A stretch of 64,000 bases of DNA from Podospora bellae-mahoneyi. Its lineage: Eukaryota > Ascomycota > Sordariomycetes > Sordariales > Podosporaceae. Numbering within the stretch: position 1 is the stretch's first letter; each line of letters starts with the position of its first letter. The stretch is from assembly GCF_035222275.1 (NCBI RefSeq), contig NC_085885.1:1488001-1552000 (forward strand). Direction: 5' to 3'. The notes beneath the pieces are model-generated. The model did not search any database. It was not told where the DNA came from and saw only the letters and a list, made by a program, of their open reading frames with translations. The position numbers were made by a program, and so were the translations under genes. Below, piece after piece: positions 1 through 13,249 of the stretch.

Positions 1-94
1 AAAAGCGGAAACCAATCGGACGGCCAACGTCTCGAAACACTGCACTTTTCTTTTGCTGTGTTTTGCTGTATAATCCGAATTCCGATCCCGTCCA

Positions 95-1037
<943 letters not shown>

Positions 1038-1778
1038 GGTGGGCGGTATAGATGAAGTGGGTGAGATTAGGAGCGCGTTACGGGTGGTAGACAGAGGGTT
1101 TGGGCGCAAGTTATATTGGAAGGAATTAAGGTTCCCCAACAAGTCCACGATAAGGGTCAACACAGCTGCAATTTAAAGTGGGTGCCCTGAACCCTTCTGC
1201 TTTATTGCCCGGGTAATCACCGGGCCCCGGCCCAGCAGCCTGGCACGAGGGGCAAATCGCGGGGACCTCTGGCAGCCGCCAGAACCCTTCAAAGAACACT
1301 CTTGCCACCCCGAGGGTGCACCCGCCACTTACACCCAAAGAGGAAGATAAAACACAAGCTTTGCATCCGAATGTCATTGTGCCTATCATGTGAGGGCGGT
1401 GAAATGTTTTTAATGAAATTCGTCACCAACCCAAAAAAATCGTCTTGGTTTTTGGTGGAAGTAAATATTGTGTACGTAACCATTAGGTACTAACCGGCAT
1501 GGCCCGGCGGTTGATGCCCCTTTTTACCCCTATTCTCCAACTTCACCCGAGCCCCAAGTTTGGGCATATATCTACTTATGCTTGCCTCACATCCCTTTGT
1601 AAATATACGCTGAAACAAGTGTTATGTGTATTGTTTCCCAAACCATCGCAATAGTCAACCCATTCATAGTTGTTTCAGAGCCTATTCATTCTGCCATTCT
1701 TGTGATGTCGTCATATGTTTCATCAACCCGATTTTCTCCTCTTCTTTTCTTCCAAATCTTTTTCTTGCATTTCTATCA
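1038..1778. other. Intergenic, IDI promoter side and MATE 3' side
   Basis: No gene seen. It holds the upstream region of the isomerase and the 3' flank of the MATE gene. T-rich stretches lie near 1730-1800. No tRNA and no clear repeat. Confidence 0.6.
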
Positions 1779-3806
1779 TCAGCCGGCGTTGTTTCTGTTC
1801 TCAGCCTCTTTAGCTGCCTGATCCCAATCAGATGCCCAGATAAACGCATATTCAACCAACGACACGCTAAACAGGAATATTAGCAATCGCATCATCACAT
1901 CTGGTTCAAGGAGAACTCACAGGCCTAGGCCAATCGTGACGCCGATCCAGAGGCCAGTCAACTTCCAGCTCAGGCCAAAGCCCAAGCCAAAGGAGATGGG
2001 CAGCGCCACGACATAATAACAGACCAAGTTGGCGTATCCTCCGAATTCTTGCTTGCCAATACCACGCAGCAGCCCATGAGAGACAGTAGCCATGCCATCG
2101 AAGACCTGCATCAGCGCACAAACAGGTAGGACCTTCGCAACCAAGTTGATGACATCATCATCGTCAGTAAAAAGCCGCGGGATTTGATACCGAAACACCG
2201 TCAGCATCGTCAGGTTAAACACCCCCACAAGAAAGCCTCCAAATACAGTCACCTTGGCCGAAGTCTTCGCAGCGTCCACCAACTTAGCCCCCACCAAATT
2301 CGCAACCCTCGTCGAGCCCGCAATCGACAACGGAAACGGAATCTGAAAAGTTGTCGAAGTAATAGTAACCAACACACTCTGCGCCGCCAGCGTCGTCACC
2401 CCAATCCTCCCACACAATAGCGTCAAAATCTCAAAAGCGAACCACTCCGCCACAACCATAATCATCCCCGGCAACGCCAACCTAATCATCGGTCCCCAAT
2501 TCCTCAAGGCCCCCTTCTTAAACCCTCCCCACGCCTCCTTCCCCTCCACCTTCCACACATATAGCCCCAACAACAACGGCAACAAATTCTGCGTAATAGC
2601 CACCGCCATCGGAGCGCCCTTAAACCCCCAACCCAGCTTCCACACAAACAAAAAGTTTAACAGAACATTCACCGGCGCCGCCACAAGCAGCACATACGTA
2701 GTAGCATGAAACAGTCCCTGGGCCAAGACAAACCGTTTCCCTGCTTCAAATATAGCATACGCCGGCGCACCCAACACAATCGTCCTGAGATAAATCCCCG
2801 CAAACGCCGCGCTCGCCTCTTCAATTCCCAGTTTGATCAGTATCTCCTCCGACTTCCACCACACCCCCATCACCGGCACGAGCACCAACATCAAAAAGTA
2901 CACCATCCTCTGCATCTGCAGCCCCACTAGGGTCTTGTGCCCAGACCCAAACGCCTGCGCACAGAGGGTATCCAGACTCGTGGCCAGACCCTGGATAGGA
3001 GCGTAGCAGGTGATGGTTGCTGTCATGGTAGCCAATGTCACTGCTCCCAACTCGACAGTTCCTAATCTTGCAACAGCAAAGATGGACGTTACTGTCAAGG
3101 AGTACTGCAGCAAAAAGGTGACAATCAGTGATTTGGAATAACCAGCAATAGTTTTCGCCTCCCGCTGCCAGGTGGTGCGGATTTGTCCTGCCGCCACGGC
3201 AGCTTCCCATTGCTCGTTGAGATTTTCCGGGGCATCTGATGGATGACGAGAGGTGCTTCCCAGCAAGGGAGCCCGCTCATCCGGACCGATGATGATGCGA
3301 GGTGTTTCCTCATCACTGGACGGAAGAGGGACCTTGGTGCTGAAGAGTCGTTTGTACAACCGGGAGAATTGGCCGGCGATGCCTTTTGGTGGTGGCTCAT
3401 GGTGGTGTTTAGGCGGAAGAATATGATTGTCCCTCAGCAAAGACCGTTCAGCATCACGGCTGCGGGCTCGCTCAGTGCGGGTGAGTAAGGCGGGATCATC
3501 ATATCCCAAAGGAAGAGCAAGAGCTGGGCGGGTAGTCCCAAAGGCTATCCCGCTTGGCCGGCGGTACAGAGTTGGTCCTTGGGTGGCATCGTCTTCTCTA
3601 TGGTCAGATCCGTCAACTGCTTCTGTGTCGACGGGTATGTCTTCGTCATCGGAGAAAGCTGCAAGGTCTCGTGCCAGGACTTCTTGGGCAAGAGGCGAAG
3701 TGGAGAGGAAGGAGTTTGCTAAGGATGCGTGGCGGTCATGGTGGCTGCTGGGGATGGAAGATTCTTTTCTTGCTGGAATTGGCTGACTTCTTGGACTTGA
3801 AGGCAT
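1779..3806 (-). CDS. MATE-family multidrug/toxin efflux transporter
   Basis: Predicted multi-pass antiporter exporting organic cations or toxic metabolites across the plasma or vacuolar membrane. Two exons: 3806-1921 and 1866-1779, joined across a 54-nt intron (GTGAGT donor, GCTAAT branch, TTTAG acceptor). The product is 657 residues. Residues 1-210 are a polar, Ser/Pro/His-rich cytosolic tail typical of fungal MATE proteins. About twelve hydrophobic segments follow from about residue 215, with the family signature E-L-G-A-V-T-L-A in the first helix pair and a second half starting near A-L-P-G-M-I-M-V. The last exon adds the final helix end and an acidic tail ending N-N-A-G. The frame is open upstream to about 4151, but the ATG at 3806 gives the fungal-type N-terminus, so I chose it. 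Substrate is unknown. Confidence 0.9.
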
Positions 3807-4817
3807 TTTGATGACCTTTTCTACAGAAGTATTTTGTGTGTGTTGAAAATGTTCAAGGTAAGTCCGCCACCGGAGAGAGCTTGACGGCTCGGCCTGTTCG
3901 GATGAGGCAAGCCGAACCGGACCCTGTGTTGGTAAAAGCCGGGACGATGAACCGAATGCGACGCAGAACCCAGAGAGTATTTTTGACGTTGCAGGTTGAG
4001 CTGCAATGCAATGCACGACGTTCGGTTTATCGAAGAGGTTTTCAAGGCAAGTGCATGAGAGTGAAGGTGAGAAGTCATGAGTCAACTCGAGGAGGGAGGT
4101 CCCCCTCTCTTGTGTGGAATTGGCTGGGCCCTTGGAGGGGTCTGACTGCACAGCACCCTGGCAAAGGTTTAGGTAAAGATTGACCGTTGTTTCGGAACCC
4201 GTACATAGAGAGGATTAGTGCATGCTGCCGATAACCGGCATTACTATGAAGCATCATCGTACCTCCCCCGCTTCAAGAGGTAGGTGAGAAAAGTGGTTGG
4301 TGGCTGGGCCATTGATTATGGAGGACCGAAGGTGCGAATCGTAGAAAGATCTCACAGATGCGGTCATCCAAGCTGTCGTGCGAGGCCCCTGCAGGTCGTT
4401 GAGCTGATTGTTCAGAAACTTGGGTTCGTGCCACGATACGGGTTAGGGTTGTGGAGCAGAGTAGTTCTGAATAGTTCGCTTAGTTCTGTCCGCGTATGAA
4501 GCCAAGTAGAAAACCAAGATATCGAGTGAGAAACATATCAGATTAGGTATCTTTGAGCTTCATCGGGTAATTTAATTGTGTGTACTTTTAAGTTAGTTGG
4601 GTAGTTGGCTTCCTATCAGTAGAATGGGGAACAGAAAGCTTGGTCTTATCTGACTGAAGCTAGTGATCTTATCGCCCGGCTAGTTCACGATTGGAAAGCG
4701 GTGACTTGGTGCAGAATAGTGAATTTCCCAGAAAGTTACCCAAGCAACGCTGTTTTGCGACAGCATACCCGAATTCTTGTCGGATAGTTCATTCGACATT
4801 GGATTCGTTTGCGCAGA
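3807..4817. other. Divergent intergenic region MATE / URB1
   Basis: Shared upstream region of two divergent genes. It is open in the MATE frame to about 4151, but I treat that as leader sequence. No RNA gene or repeat recognised. Confidence 0.55.
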
Positions 4818-7800
4818 ATGGGGAAACGGTTCTCTTATGGCGGCGATGCTGCCGGTGGTCCGAGAAAAAGAGCCAAGGTGGTTCATGAAGCACCGACGTC
4901 CGAGGAAGTCCACGCCAGCAGACAGTTGAGGCAACTCCTGGTATTCGACCAGGACCCAGCGCGGTCAAGACATGGTTTGGACCTTCCGTTTCCAGTGTTG
5001 GCATGTCAATTGTGCGGCTAACTTGAAATTCCAGGCCTTCAATCGCTCAAACTCTACCTTGACGAACTCCTCAGCACAGATGGCGGCATAAAGAGCGAAC
5101 GCGCCAAAATTCTCCGAGATTATTTGGATTCAGAGAAACCCGCCGAAGATGGGGAGAACCCTGTCTACCTACCAGATATTATGCACACATGGAGTCATGC
5201 CGGTCAAACCAACAACGACAATCTCATGTCCGCTGTTCCCGTGGTACTCGTCCTGCTGCTGAGGCTGCTCTCCCAGTCGCTTGAGACCGTCCCATACGGG
5301 CTTGGAATTTGCAGAACATTGTTGATCAAAGAATTTCAACAGCTGATCAGTCGAAATTTAACCGCTGACAAAGGGAAATCCTTTGTCATCTCTCCCACAC
5401 TTCGCTTGTTGAGGGAGGCGGTCAGCTTCGATGGAGGGGCGATTGCGAGACCTCTTTTCAGGGCGAGGGCGACCATGTTGAAATCATTGGCCCGCAATAT
5501 GGGTATCGTCCACATGGGAGAAGACAAGGAAGACACCAAGCGACCTTCGGCTCGCACCAATGCTATTCAATTCTTTCTCGCCGCAATCAAATACCTTCAC
5601 CCAGAGGCGAAGAAGGAATTGCTCTCCCAAAGAGACATCGTCTCTGCGCTAACCAGGGACGTCAAACAGGATCCTCCATATATGCTCAAGGAGCTACTCG
5701 TTGGGCTGAAAAATCACATTATTATGGACGATAAGGTTCCCCGCGAGGCCAAGTCAAACCTGCTCAACACCTCGACCCTTGTTCGATTATCAGCGCTTTA
5801 CCAGTATCGCCTCGATTCCCCAGCTGAAGACGAGCCCTCGATAGCTGATATGGCGCACGAACTATTATTAGCTGTGTGCACAAACCCAGCTTGTGGCGTC
5901 TTGAGACAGGACGCTGGATTCTACCCCCGGGAGATAGACCCAAACACGACAATACCAAGGGCGGAGCTCGACGACTTGGGCCTGGAAGCGGTTGCGTGGA
6001 TGAACAAGTTCAAGACGGAAGTGCCTATTCGAAACTTCACGCTCTCGAACTTTCTACCAAATCTGCGCCCTTGGTCAAGCGTCAAACAAAGCGAACTCAT
6101 CACCTCGATCTTCAAGGTGGCACCGGAACTAGTGGCCAACTACTTCATCAACAACAAATCTTTCACCTTTGAACCGAAGCTTTCTGCCACATGGATTGGT
6201 TACGCGGCGTTTTTGTTCAATACCATCATTCTCCCAATACCAGAGAATCTGTGCCGCGGTCCAAACGTCCCCGAGCTGCCCCCACCTACGTCAATTGTTC
6301 TTGACAACGTCCTCCCGCTTCCTCTGAACCAAAAGGCCCTCGTCCGCTGCCTAGAACACAAATCAAATATGATCAAGTTCTTTGCCACGAGGATCCTGGT
6401 AGTGGCCATAGAGAAGCTTGATGCTGTCATCACAATCTACCAGGACCCTTCTCACACCAATAAGTCAATATGGAACGAAGCCGCTCGAAGGCTGGTGGAC
6501 GAGTTTTGCCAGCGCGCCCCTGGCATTCGCAATATGATTACCGCATGCCAAAAAATCCCCACAGAGGATCTACTCCACCGCGAAGCGGCAAGTCGGCTGC
6601 TACGTCTATGCTATGAGGTGCTGCCTCAAGCTACGCTGAGTGCCAAATTGGATGTTTCCGCCCATCTAGACGCTGTTCTGGGCCGCATCTCCAACCAAGA
6701 ACTGGAGGATCCGCGTGACTTTGCCCTCGGGCTGAAAGAACTTGAAAGTCTTCTGGCTATTGCTGGGTACTCTCCTGGTATGCGGTGGTTCGGGGCTTCG
6801 AAAGGAACCACTTTGTCACCTTTCACTCAGTTGCTGAAGATCTGCGTCGAGGCCCCAAAGGGTGTTTCACTGGAGGCGATGAAGCAGGTTTTGAACTTTG
6901 TGGCCGTCGAACAACAGCTCGTTCCAGGTCATGCCGGACACCCTGGCTTGCTTCCGTTGATTGAAGCTCTTCAGTCCTCTTCCAAGTACGCCTCTCAGGC
7001 ATGGCCGTTCTTGGATAACTGCTTAACGCAATGCGCCAGCAAATCGGTGAAGTATGTCGAAATGCTGCAAGATATTGCACAAGAGACTGCCGAGTCCACT
7101 AGTCAAAACATCGATGGGCCACTCGTGAGCCCCATCATTCTTGCTATCCGGGACCAACTTCCCCACGCATCTAAGAATGGAGGGGAAGAGGTGCTCAAGG
7201 CTCTTGGCCGAATTTTGCCTAGCTATCTGGGGCTGTCAGCCACTGTTGGTGAGAGCAGGCCGATACTCAGCTCGATCTTTTCCAAGATGGTGAGTGACCT
7301 CCCAGATCCCAAGGGCAAGCTTGCCAAGGCAGGCGTTCCTGAGAGGCTTGAATTTCAGCACAATTCTTGGTCATCTTCGAAACCAAAATCCGAGAAGAAG
7401 GCAGTGGATACACAGGATGCGGCCACACTCGAAACCAACATCGATCAAGAAACTTTGGAGGGCGTGCTGCATGTTCCCGATAGTTTGGAAGCAGAAAACT
7501 CAGCTTTGATGAAGTGGGCAAACAAGACAGCAGATGAACTTGTCGACGAAGGTTATGCGACCTCCTTGATTGCATTGCTGGCATCTGAACATGCCAGTAT
7601 CCGTAAAGAGGCGCTTGTCAGTATTCTCAAGGTGGCAGACAAGATCAAACAATCACAGTATGAAGAGAAGGAGCAAGTTTGGCTGCTTTTGTCTGAACTG
7701 GCGGAAACGGCCAAAGACAATATCCACAACGGACCTCTGCCCAGCACAATAGTCGCGTTTGCCAGCCACGCCTTGCATATCGTACGCGACCCGCTCCATG

Positions 7801-8282
7801 GCCTTTACCCCAAGGTCAACATTTTTTTGACTCGAGGACCGTACTGGAGTCTGGACAAGCTGCCTCTGGTGGATGAGATCCTGACCGAGGAGCCCAACGT
7901 CGGCGATGCCTTTTATACCCAGATAAATTGGCTGCTGACGTACCTCATCGACGGGTTACGTTCAGCTTCTGACCTGGAGCTTTATCACAAAAAGCGTAAC
8001 CGGGGACCAATCTTGGAGAGAATCCTTGCTCTGGCGGTCAACCCATACATGAGGCTACCACTACGCACCCAGGTGTTGAGATTACTCTACCGGGCTAGTA
8101 GTATCGAGGGTGGCAGTACTACGCTCACGACGAGATTCAGCGTGATGAACTGGTTGGAGGAACGATGGTCCGCGTGCGCTGATTCCAGTGAAGCTGCAGT
8201 CTATGATGGCCTGCGTAGGAGGATATGGGAGACGTGTGACCAGCAAAGGGTTACAGAATGGAGTAAGAACGGGCTGCCTTGA
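4818..8282 (+). CDS. urb1: Urb1/Npa1 60S ribosome biogenesis protein
   Basis: Nucleolar factor needed for early assembly of the 60S subunit; in yeast Urb1 (Npa1) belongs to the first pre-60S particles. Two exons, 4818-4974 and 5035-8282, joined across a 60-nt intron (GTTTGG donor, CCAG acceptor), giving 1134 residues. Exon 1 encodes a basic G-P-R-K-R-A-K-V nuclear-localisation-like stretch. The joined frame then reads G-L-Q-S-L-K-L-Y-L-D-E-L-L into the Npa1 N-terminal domain (about residues 60-370). The middle is alpha-helical, HEAT-like. The C-terminal Npa1-type domain (about 850-1080) contains D-A-F-Y-T-Q-I-N-W-L-L and M-R-L-P-L-R-T-Q-V-L. Yeast Urb1 is much longer (about 1760 residues), whereas I recall filamentous fungal versions near this size. 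Stop TGA. Confidence 0.9.
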
Positions 8283-9417
8283 GCATTTAATTGTATAATT
8301 ACAGAGCATGTACGAGACAATACCAGGATACTAAGTCGTTTTGAAGATTACCAGCGGAAGCTCGAGTACTGTTCTCAAAGGAAGTTGGGGCCTGTGATTT
8401 GTTGAATGAAAGGGTTGTGGCTGCCTTGACAGCTGCAGCAAGGAGTTCCCGTCTTGGGGACACAAGGACTCCCCCACATTTGCATCATGGTCCCTTTGAT
8501 GCCTTGCGCGGGAGCTGAAATTGTTGGGCTAGGAATTGATATGACCAAGTGAATGGTCTTGTGAAAGACATGATTGGTGAGGCAAGTCTACTGCAAAAGA
8601 AAGCGAAAGGCAGCTCTTATCGATAAGGATATCTCGCCAGTGAGGTGTTTGATTCAGGCTTCGAAACAAGAGACAACGACCCCGCCACCTGCTCCCCAGC
8701 AACTACTTCCATCTCTGCCATTGCATTGCACCGAAAAATCAAACCCTGCGGACAACGGCGGAGTGTGAGTTGAATATCCACATCCACACGTAGTCGGTAG
8801 CACTGTCCACCGGGCCACTGCTTGTCGCACCGCCACTGCCCGTTCTACCGTACCTAGTGCCCAAAAGCCAGTCGCCTGAGACCCTCTCTCCTTCCAGAAC
8901 GAACCCCGTTTATCATTGATTTGCTCGACCGCACACCCACACCCACACCTCACCCACACCACACCGCAGCACACACCCGCAAACAAGAATCTAAGAGCCC
9001 AAAATCACCGCGCTTCCACCGACCGTCCTACCTCGACATCACATCCAATCCCCCATCCGCCGAACCTCGAGCAACAAGTTCCCTTCCCATCGCCCCGTAG
9101 ACCTGCCTTTTCTGCACCGCTCCACACCTTGTCACCTCGCCCGCAATTCACCTGCCAACACAGCCGACTCCTGATCAGTCTCGGGTGCTGGGATAACCTC
9201 CTCCGGTGAGGACCGCCATCAATCACTGCGCTACCATCAATCGAGCGCTTGGTTTCACATTCGATAGCTCTCGAGCCTCTATATTCTAACCAAACAAGCG
9301 TCAGCCAAATACTCCTCTGCGGACGTCTGGTCGACATCATTCGGCCACGCCTGCCACAATCTCCATAGACAGGAGCGCCCAACGACCCTTTCATGGTTGC
9401 TGCTTAATTTAACCACG
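8283..9417. other. URB1 3' flank and probable long 5' leader of the 4E-T-like gene
   Basis: No gene supported. The part from about 8890 to 9417 is rich in CA and CCA runs (8930-8995 is nearly pure C/A) and pyrimidine tracts, typical of long fungal promoters or 5' leaders. Chance frames are open across it but look compositional. Confidence 0.5.
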
Positions 9418-12164
9418 ATGGCTCAAAGATACTCTTACACCGAGGAGCACCTCCTCTTCTTGCGCCAATCTCCGCTATGTGTCAAGCCACCGGGCCTTCC
9501 ACCCGCTGAAGAGTGGATGGGGTATGCGACGAAGCCCCAATTTCAGATAATACATACAGGTTTGGCTAACCCCTCTATTTTCTCCAGGCCACCTCCCGAA
9601 ACATTCCGCAATCAGCCCGGAAAGGTCAACGATGCTCGCAAAGGCGGCGACAGTCTGTTGCTGGGCCAGGAAAACCGGCGTCCGACGTTGGATCGCAATG
9701 CTAGCCGAACTTCAGGATGTATGGATTACCCTTTTCCCCCCCCTCCCCCAAACTACGTTGGAGAGAGTGCATGGCGCCCCAACATCAGCCAAACAATTCA
9801 TCACCAATCTTTGCTAATTCGACAAAAATAGTTGCTGATGACTTGATTCTTGGCCCCCCGCGCAATGCCTTCGCATCTGCAACCGCAATCCGCGGCGCCC
9901 GGAGCGGCGATGCGGATAAAGGATCGAAGGATCTAGACAGACCGGACCGAACCGATCGCTTCAACTTCCGTAATCGTACCAACGACGCGGACTCAACCGG
10001 TGACCGACTCGGTCGGGATAATCATAATCGAGACGGCAAAGATGGCCGGAACAACAATGGCTTCCGGCGACGTGGAGACCAGGACCAGGATACCGAGGGC
10101 TGGAGTACCGTGAAGCCTCGCAAGAGCTTCGGCGCCGAAGGAGCCGAACGCTTTCAGGGACGTATGGGTGGCGCTGGTACCGACCGCTTCCCAGCTCGCG
10201 ACGACCGCCGGACTAGGGACCGTGAAGACCAGGATGGTGGAAACCGCCGTACCTTCCGCCCACGTGATCAAGAAGACGAGGACCCCGAAACACCACGGAG
10301 GAATGGACTGACCAGAGGCAAGACCGACCCATGGTTCAGCAAGGACAGCGGGACCGCCACTGCCACCGAGGGCTCGACAGGACAGAAGCATATCGAAAGA
10401 AAGAGCTGGAGAGACCGTGCCCCTCCAGAGGAAAGGCCTGCGGAAAGACACAATGACCGCCAGGACAGAAACTTTGAAAGGCGCTGGGATCGCCAACAGA
10501 AGGTTGAGAACGACCCGGAGTGGATGGCCGAGCCTGCGGAAGAACCTTCTCAGGGTCGCACCGCGGACGATTTCCGCAAGTTCATGGAAGCTATGAAGAG
10601 CGGACCCAAGTCGGATGAGAAGCCCGCTTCGATAGCTCTTGACAAGCCTTCAACTGACTCCTTTTTCGAACTGGAGCCCAAGGTGCTCTCAGCACCCGCC
10701 GTCGAGAATAGACCCGATAAGTTTTTTGAGGCTTTTGGAGGTACAGGCCTTGATGCAGGCACGCCCGCTGCCGAAGCCAAGGACGCGGCCAGGCCCAAGG
10801 GAGCGAAGCCATCACGGTTCTTGTCATTCCTGGCGCAGCAGGAGAATGGCCAGCCCAAAGCTGAACCACCCACCCCGGCACCAGCCGCATCTGCTGGCGA
10901 TGGGAAACCGCCATCGGGCGAGGCCGACAAGCTTGCTTTCCAGCAGCTTATAGAGAAGCTCCATAGCAGTCGTCTGGGAGGCTCAGGCAGCCCTACCCCA
11001 AATGGACCTCCACCCCCTGGCCCTCCCCGAGATGCCCCTGGAGGACTGTATAATTTGATGCCACAGAAGAGCAATGTGGCATCTCCAGAGCCATTTCAAC
11101 AGTACGGAAATGACAGGCGTGATGATCCCCGCTTCCGTCCTCCACCACAGCCGTCTCCTTATGAGATGATGACATCTCGCATGGGTCTGCCGGGTCCATC
11201 TCATTCCCCGCCAGTCAGTCGGCCGGAGCATGCCTTACAGGAACTCCTTTCTCAGCGCCAGAGTCAGTCCAATCCTCGCGGGCCTCAAACACCTGGCGTG
11301 GTCAATGAGAATACGGAATTCTTGATGCACCTTATGCAGGGCCACCGGCGCGTTGAACCAATGAGGCCTGAGCAACGGCAGCCAGATCAGCATTTGCCCG
11401 AACAGCTCCTCGCCCGTATGCAACAACAGCAGCAATCCAGCAAGCAGGGGCCTCTTCCCGGAATGCCAGACCGTGAGCACCTTGAATACCAGCGTGAGAG
11501 AAGCGCGTCCCAGCGTCAGCAGCAACTTCGTGGACAGCCAGGACCACAAGGCTTCATGGATGAGAGTCAATTCCACCCCGGAGATATGAATGCCCGCCCT
11601 CCGCAACAGCCGACACAGATCCTGCAGCGGCCGATGCCTCCTCCTGGCTTGGATCACCAAATGCATCCTTTCCATATGGGTGGCCCCTCGGGCGGTGCGG
11701 GCCCGGCGCCTCAGATGCAGCCACAACGGCCAATGATCCCACCTCCCGGGCTGCTCAACAGCGGTCCTCGGAATGCCAATGTCGGGCCCATGCCCGGAAT
11801 GCAGTTCCCACCAAACTTCCCGCCCCCACATGGACCCCCAGGTCCCAGCAACTTCCCATCTGTACCGCTACCTCCACACATTGGCGGCCCCCTTCCTGGA
11901 CCCCCTGAGGGCATGGCAGGACCTCCCAGGCAGATGCAACCGCCTCCGGGCTTCTTTGGCGGACCCCCGCCCCCGGGCTTCATGGGACCTCCCGGTATGG
12001 GATTCCCAGGCGGTCCCGGCGCGCCGGGCGGACCGGGCGGACCAGGCCCTGATGGTCTCGGGCCAAATGTAATGGGCTATAGCGGGCTTCCCAGTCCCTT
12101 TGATAGGATGGAGCGGATGGACAGAAGGGGCATGATGCCTCCTCCGGGAAACTTCCGCGGCTAG
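9418..12164 (+). CDS. eIF4E-binding 4E-T-like protein, Pro/Gly/Gln-rich
   Basis: Likely translational repressor or mRNA-decay scaffold of the 4E-T type, acting in cytoplasmic granules. Three exons, 9418-9521, 9588-9718 and 9832-12164, giving 855 residues to the first stop. The N-terminus carries a textbook eIF4E-binding site, Y7-T-E-E-H-L12-L13 (YxxxxL plus hydrophobic residue). An Arg/Asp/Gly-rich region follows (about 100-260), with G-W-S-T-V-K-P-R-K-S and R-K-S-W-R-D-R-A motifs. After that come Gln-rich and Pro/Gly/Met-rich low-complexity stretches (about 480-840) suited to condensates. The introns restore E-W-M-G-P-P-P and S-G-F-A-D-D-L-I-L-G-P-P. After the TAG at 12162-12164 the same frame stays open for 42 strongly coding-like codons (separate entry). 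The 4E-T assignment rests on the motif and layout; the family name is inference. Confidence 0.75.
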
Positions 12165-12293
12165 AGGAATGACCGTGAAGGAAATCCGGACCAGCGCGTG
12201 CAAATGGCCTTGGAGCATATTATGCAGGTGCGGGAACACGAGGAACGAGTTCGTGAAGAGCACAAAAGGGAACATGGGCGGCCTCATCTTTAG
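12165..12293 (+). other. In-frame coding-like extension after the 4E-T-like stop
   Basis: Directly after TAG (12162-12164) the same frame reads 42 codons to a second TAG at 12291-12293. The peptide is charged and helical, with segments such as Q-R-V-Q-M-A-L-E-H-I-M-Q and H-E-E-R-V-R-E-E-H-K-R-E, unlike random UTR. Explanations are stop read-through, a recent nonsense change or base error, or removal of the TAG by an intron: a GT at 12069 and the TAG as acceptor would excise 96 nt in frame, but the donor GTAATG is weak. Confidence 0.5.
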
Positions 12294-13160
12294 CAAGCCT
12301 TCCGAGGCTCTAAAACAACGGACGTTAGCCTGAAGAAAGCAGAGACAGTTAGGGGCGTTAGATGACGATGTCACGAATTGGAAGGAGGTGACGCGTATCT
12401 TGACCGCCCACGTCTACAAGCATGCTGCCTACCTCGACGAACAGCTAGCGACTGGTATAAGATTGGGGTTCTCTTTTTAATTGTGTACGGGCATGGCCTA
12501 CTCCCAAAAGAAGCGGGCAATTTTGGAACAGCGGACGGTGGTGGTGGCATAGTTCTTAAGAAAAAGGTTTTGTCTATAATGGCATAAAATCAGGGGTAGG
12601 GACGGAAGGAGTGTCTGGTGGTGATTTTACCTAGGCAAGGAATGAGATGATAGGAGTATGGGACAGAGGTTGGTGAACGATTAACCACTGATCTGTGGTG
12701 ATTTTTGGGCCTCTTTTCTTTCTTTGTGAAGTCTAGTACTACTACGTTTTCTGTTTGGTGTGGATGTTGTCTGAACGGTGTTCTGTGTGGTTTAGCAGTA
12801 TGTAGTAGTTGTTTGATTGGTACCTCCTACTTTGAGATAGCGCGAGGCTAAGGGAAGCGAGGGGGGTTGAAAGTGTAGGGTTATGTTTTCTGTGAGGGGG
12901 TTTAAAAGGTGAAGGTCGAGCAAGAGGAGCGTTGAAATGATGAAGTAGCAGCGTTGCTGTTGTGACTTGTGTTGCTGAAGGGGGAATCAAGCGAATAATG
13001 AAGATGAAAAAGAATTTACAGTGAGCCGGGGAGCATTGTGAAATCTTTGGGGCATAGTGATATGGAACCTGTGTTGTTGCTTTTTCCAAGATGGCACTTT
13101 TATAAAGAAGACAACAAAATAAAGCGAGAAGTGTGCTATTGCGAGGAAACAGCAGCATGG
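12294..13160. other. 3' region of 4E-T-like gene
   Basis: No gene recognised. Probable 3' UTR followed by T/G-rich intergenic DNA. A minus-strand frame at 12742-13251 overlaps the tRNA and looks like chance. Confidence 0.5.
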
Positions 13161-13165
13161 AAAAA
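13161..13165 (-). terminator. Pol III terminator of tRNA-Val
   Basis: A run of five T on the minus strand begins 10 nt beyond the 3' end of the tRNA, the standard RNA polymerase III stop signal. Confidence 0.7.
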
Positions 13166-13175
13166 GATACTATTT

Positions 13176-13249
13176 TGATTTCGTCCAGGCTCGAACTGGA
13201 GACCTTCAGTGTGTTAGACTGACGTGATAACCAACTACACCACGAAACC
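13176..13249 (-). tRNA. tRNA-Val (anticodon AAC)
   Basis: A 74-nt cloverleaf on the minus strand. The acceptor stem GGTTTCG pairs with CGAAATC, followed by discriminator A. The D arm holds the GTGTAGTTGGTTATCAC A-box region. The anticodon stem TCAGT/ACTGA encloses loop CTAACAC, giving anticodon AAC. The T arm has GTTCGAGCC. No intron and no encoded CCA. It lies between the 4E-T-like and Lon genes. Confidence 0.95.

Noticed and set aside
4-94. Open frame beyond the IDI stop to the window edge
   Set aside because: Only about 30 codons, and the known family end E-I-R-R-M precedes the TAG, so the stop is genuine.
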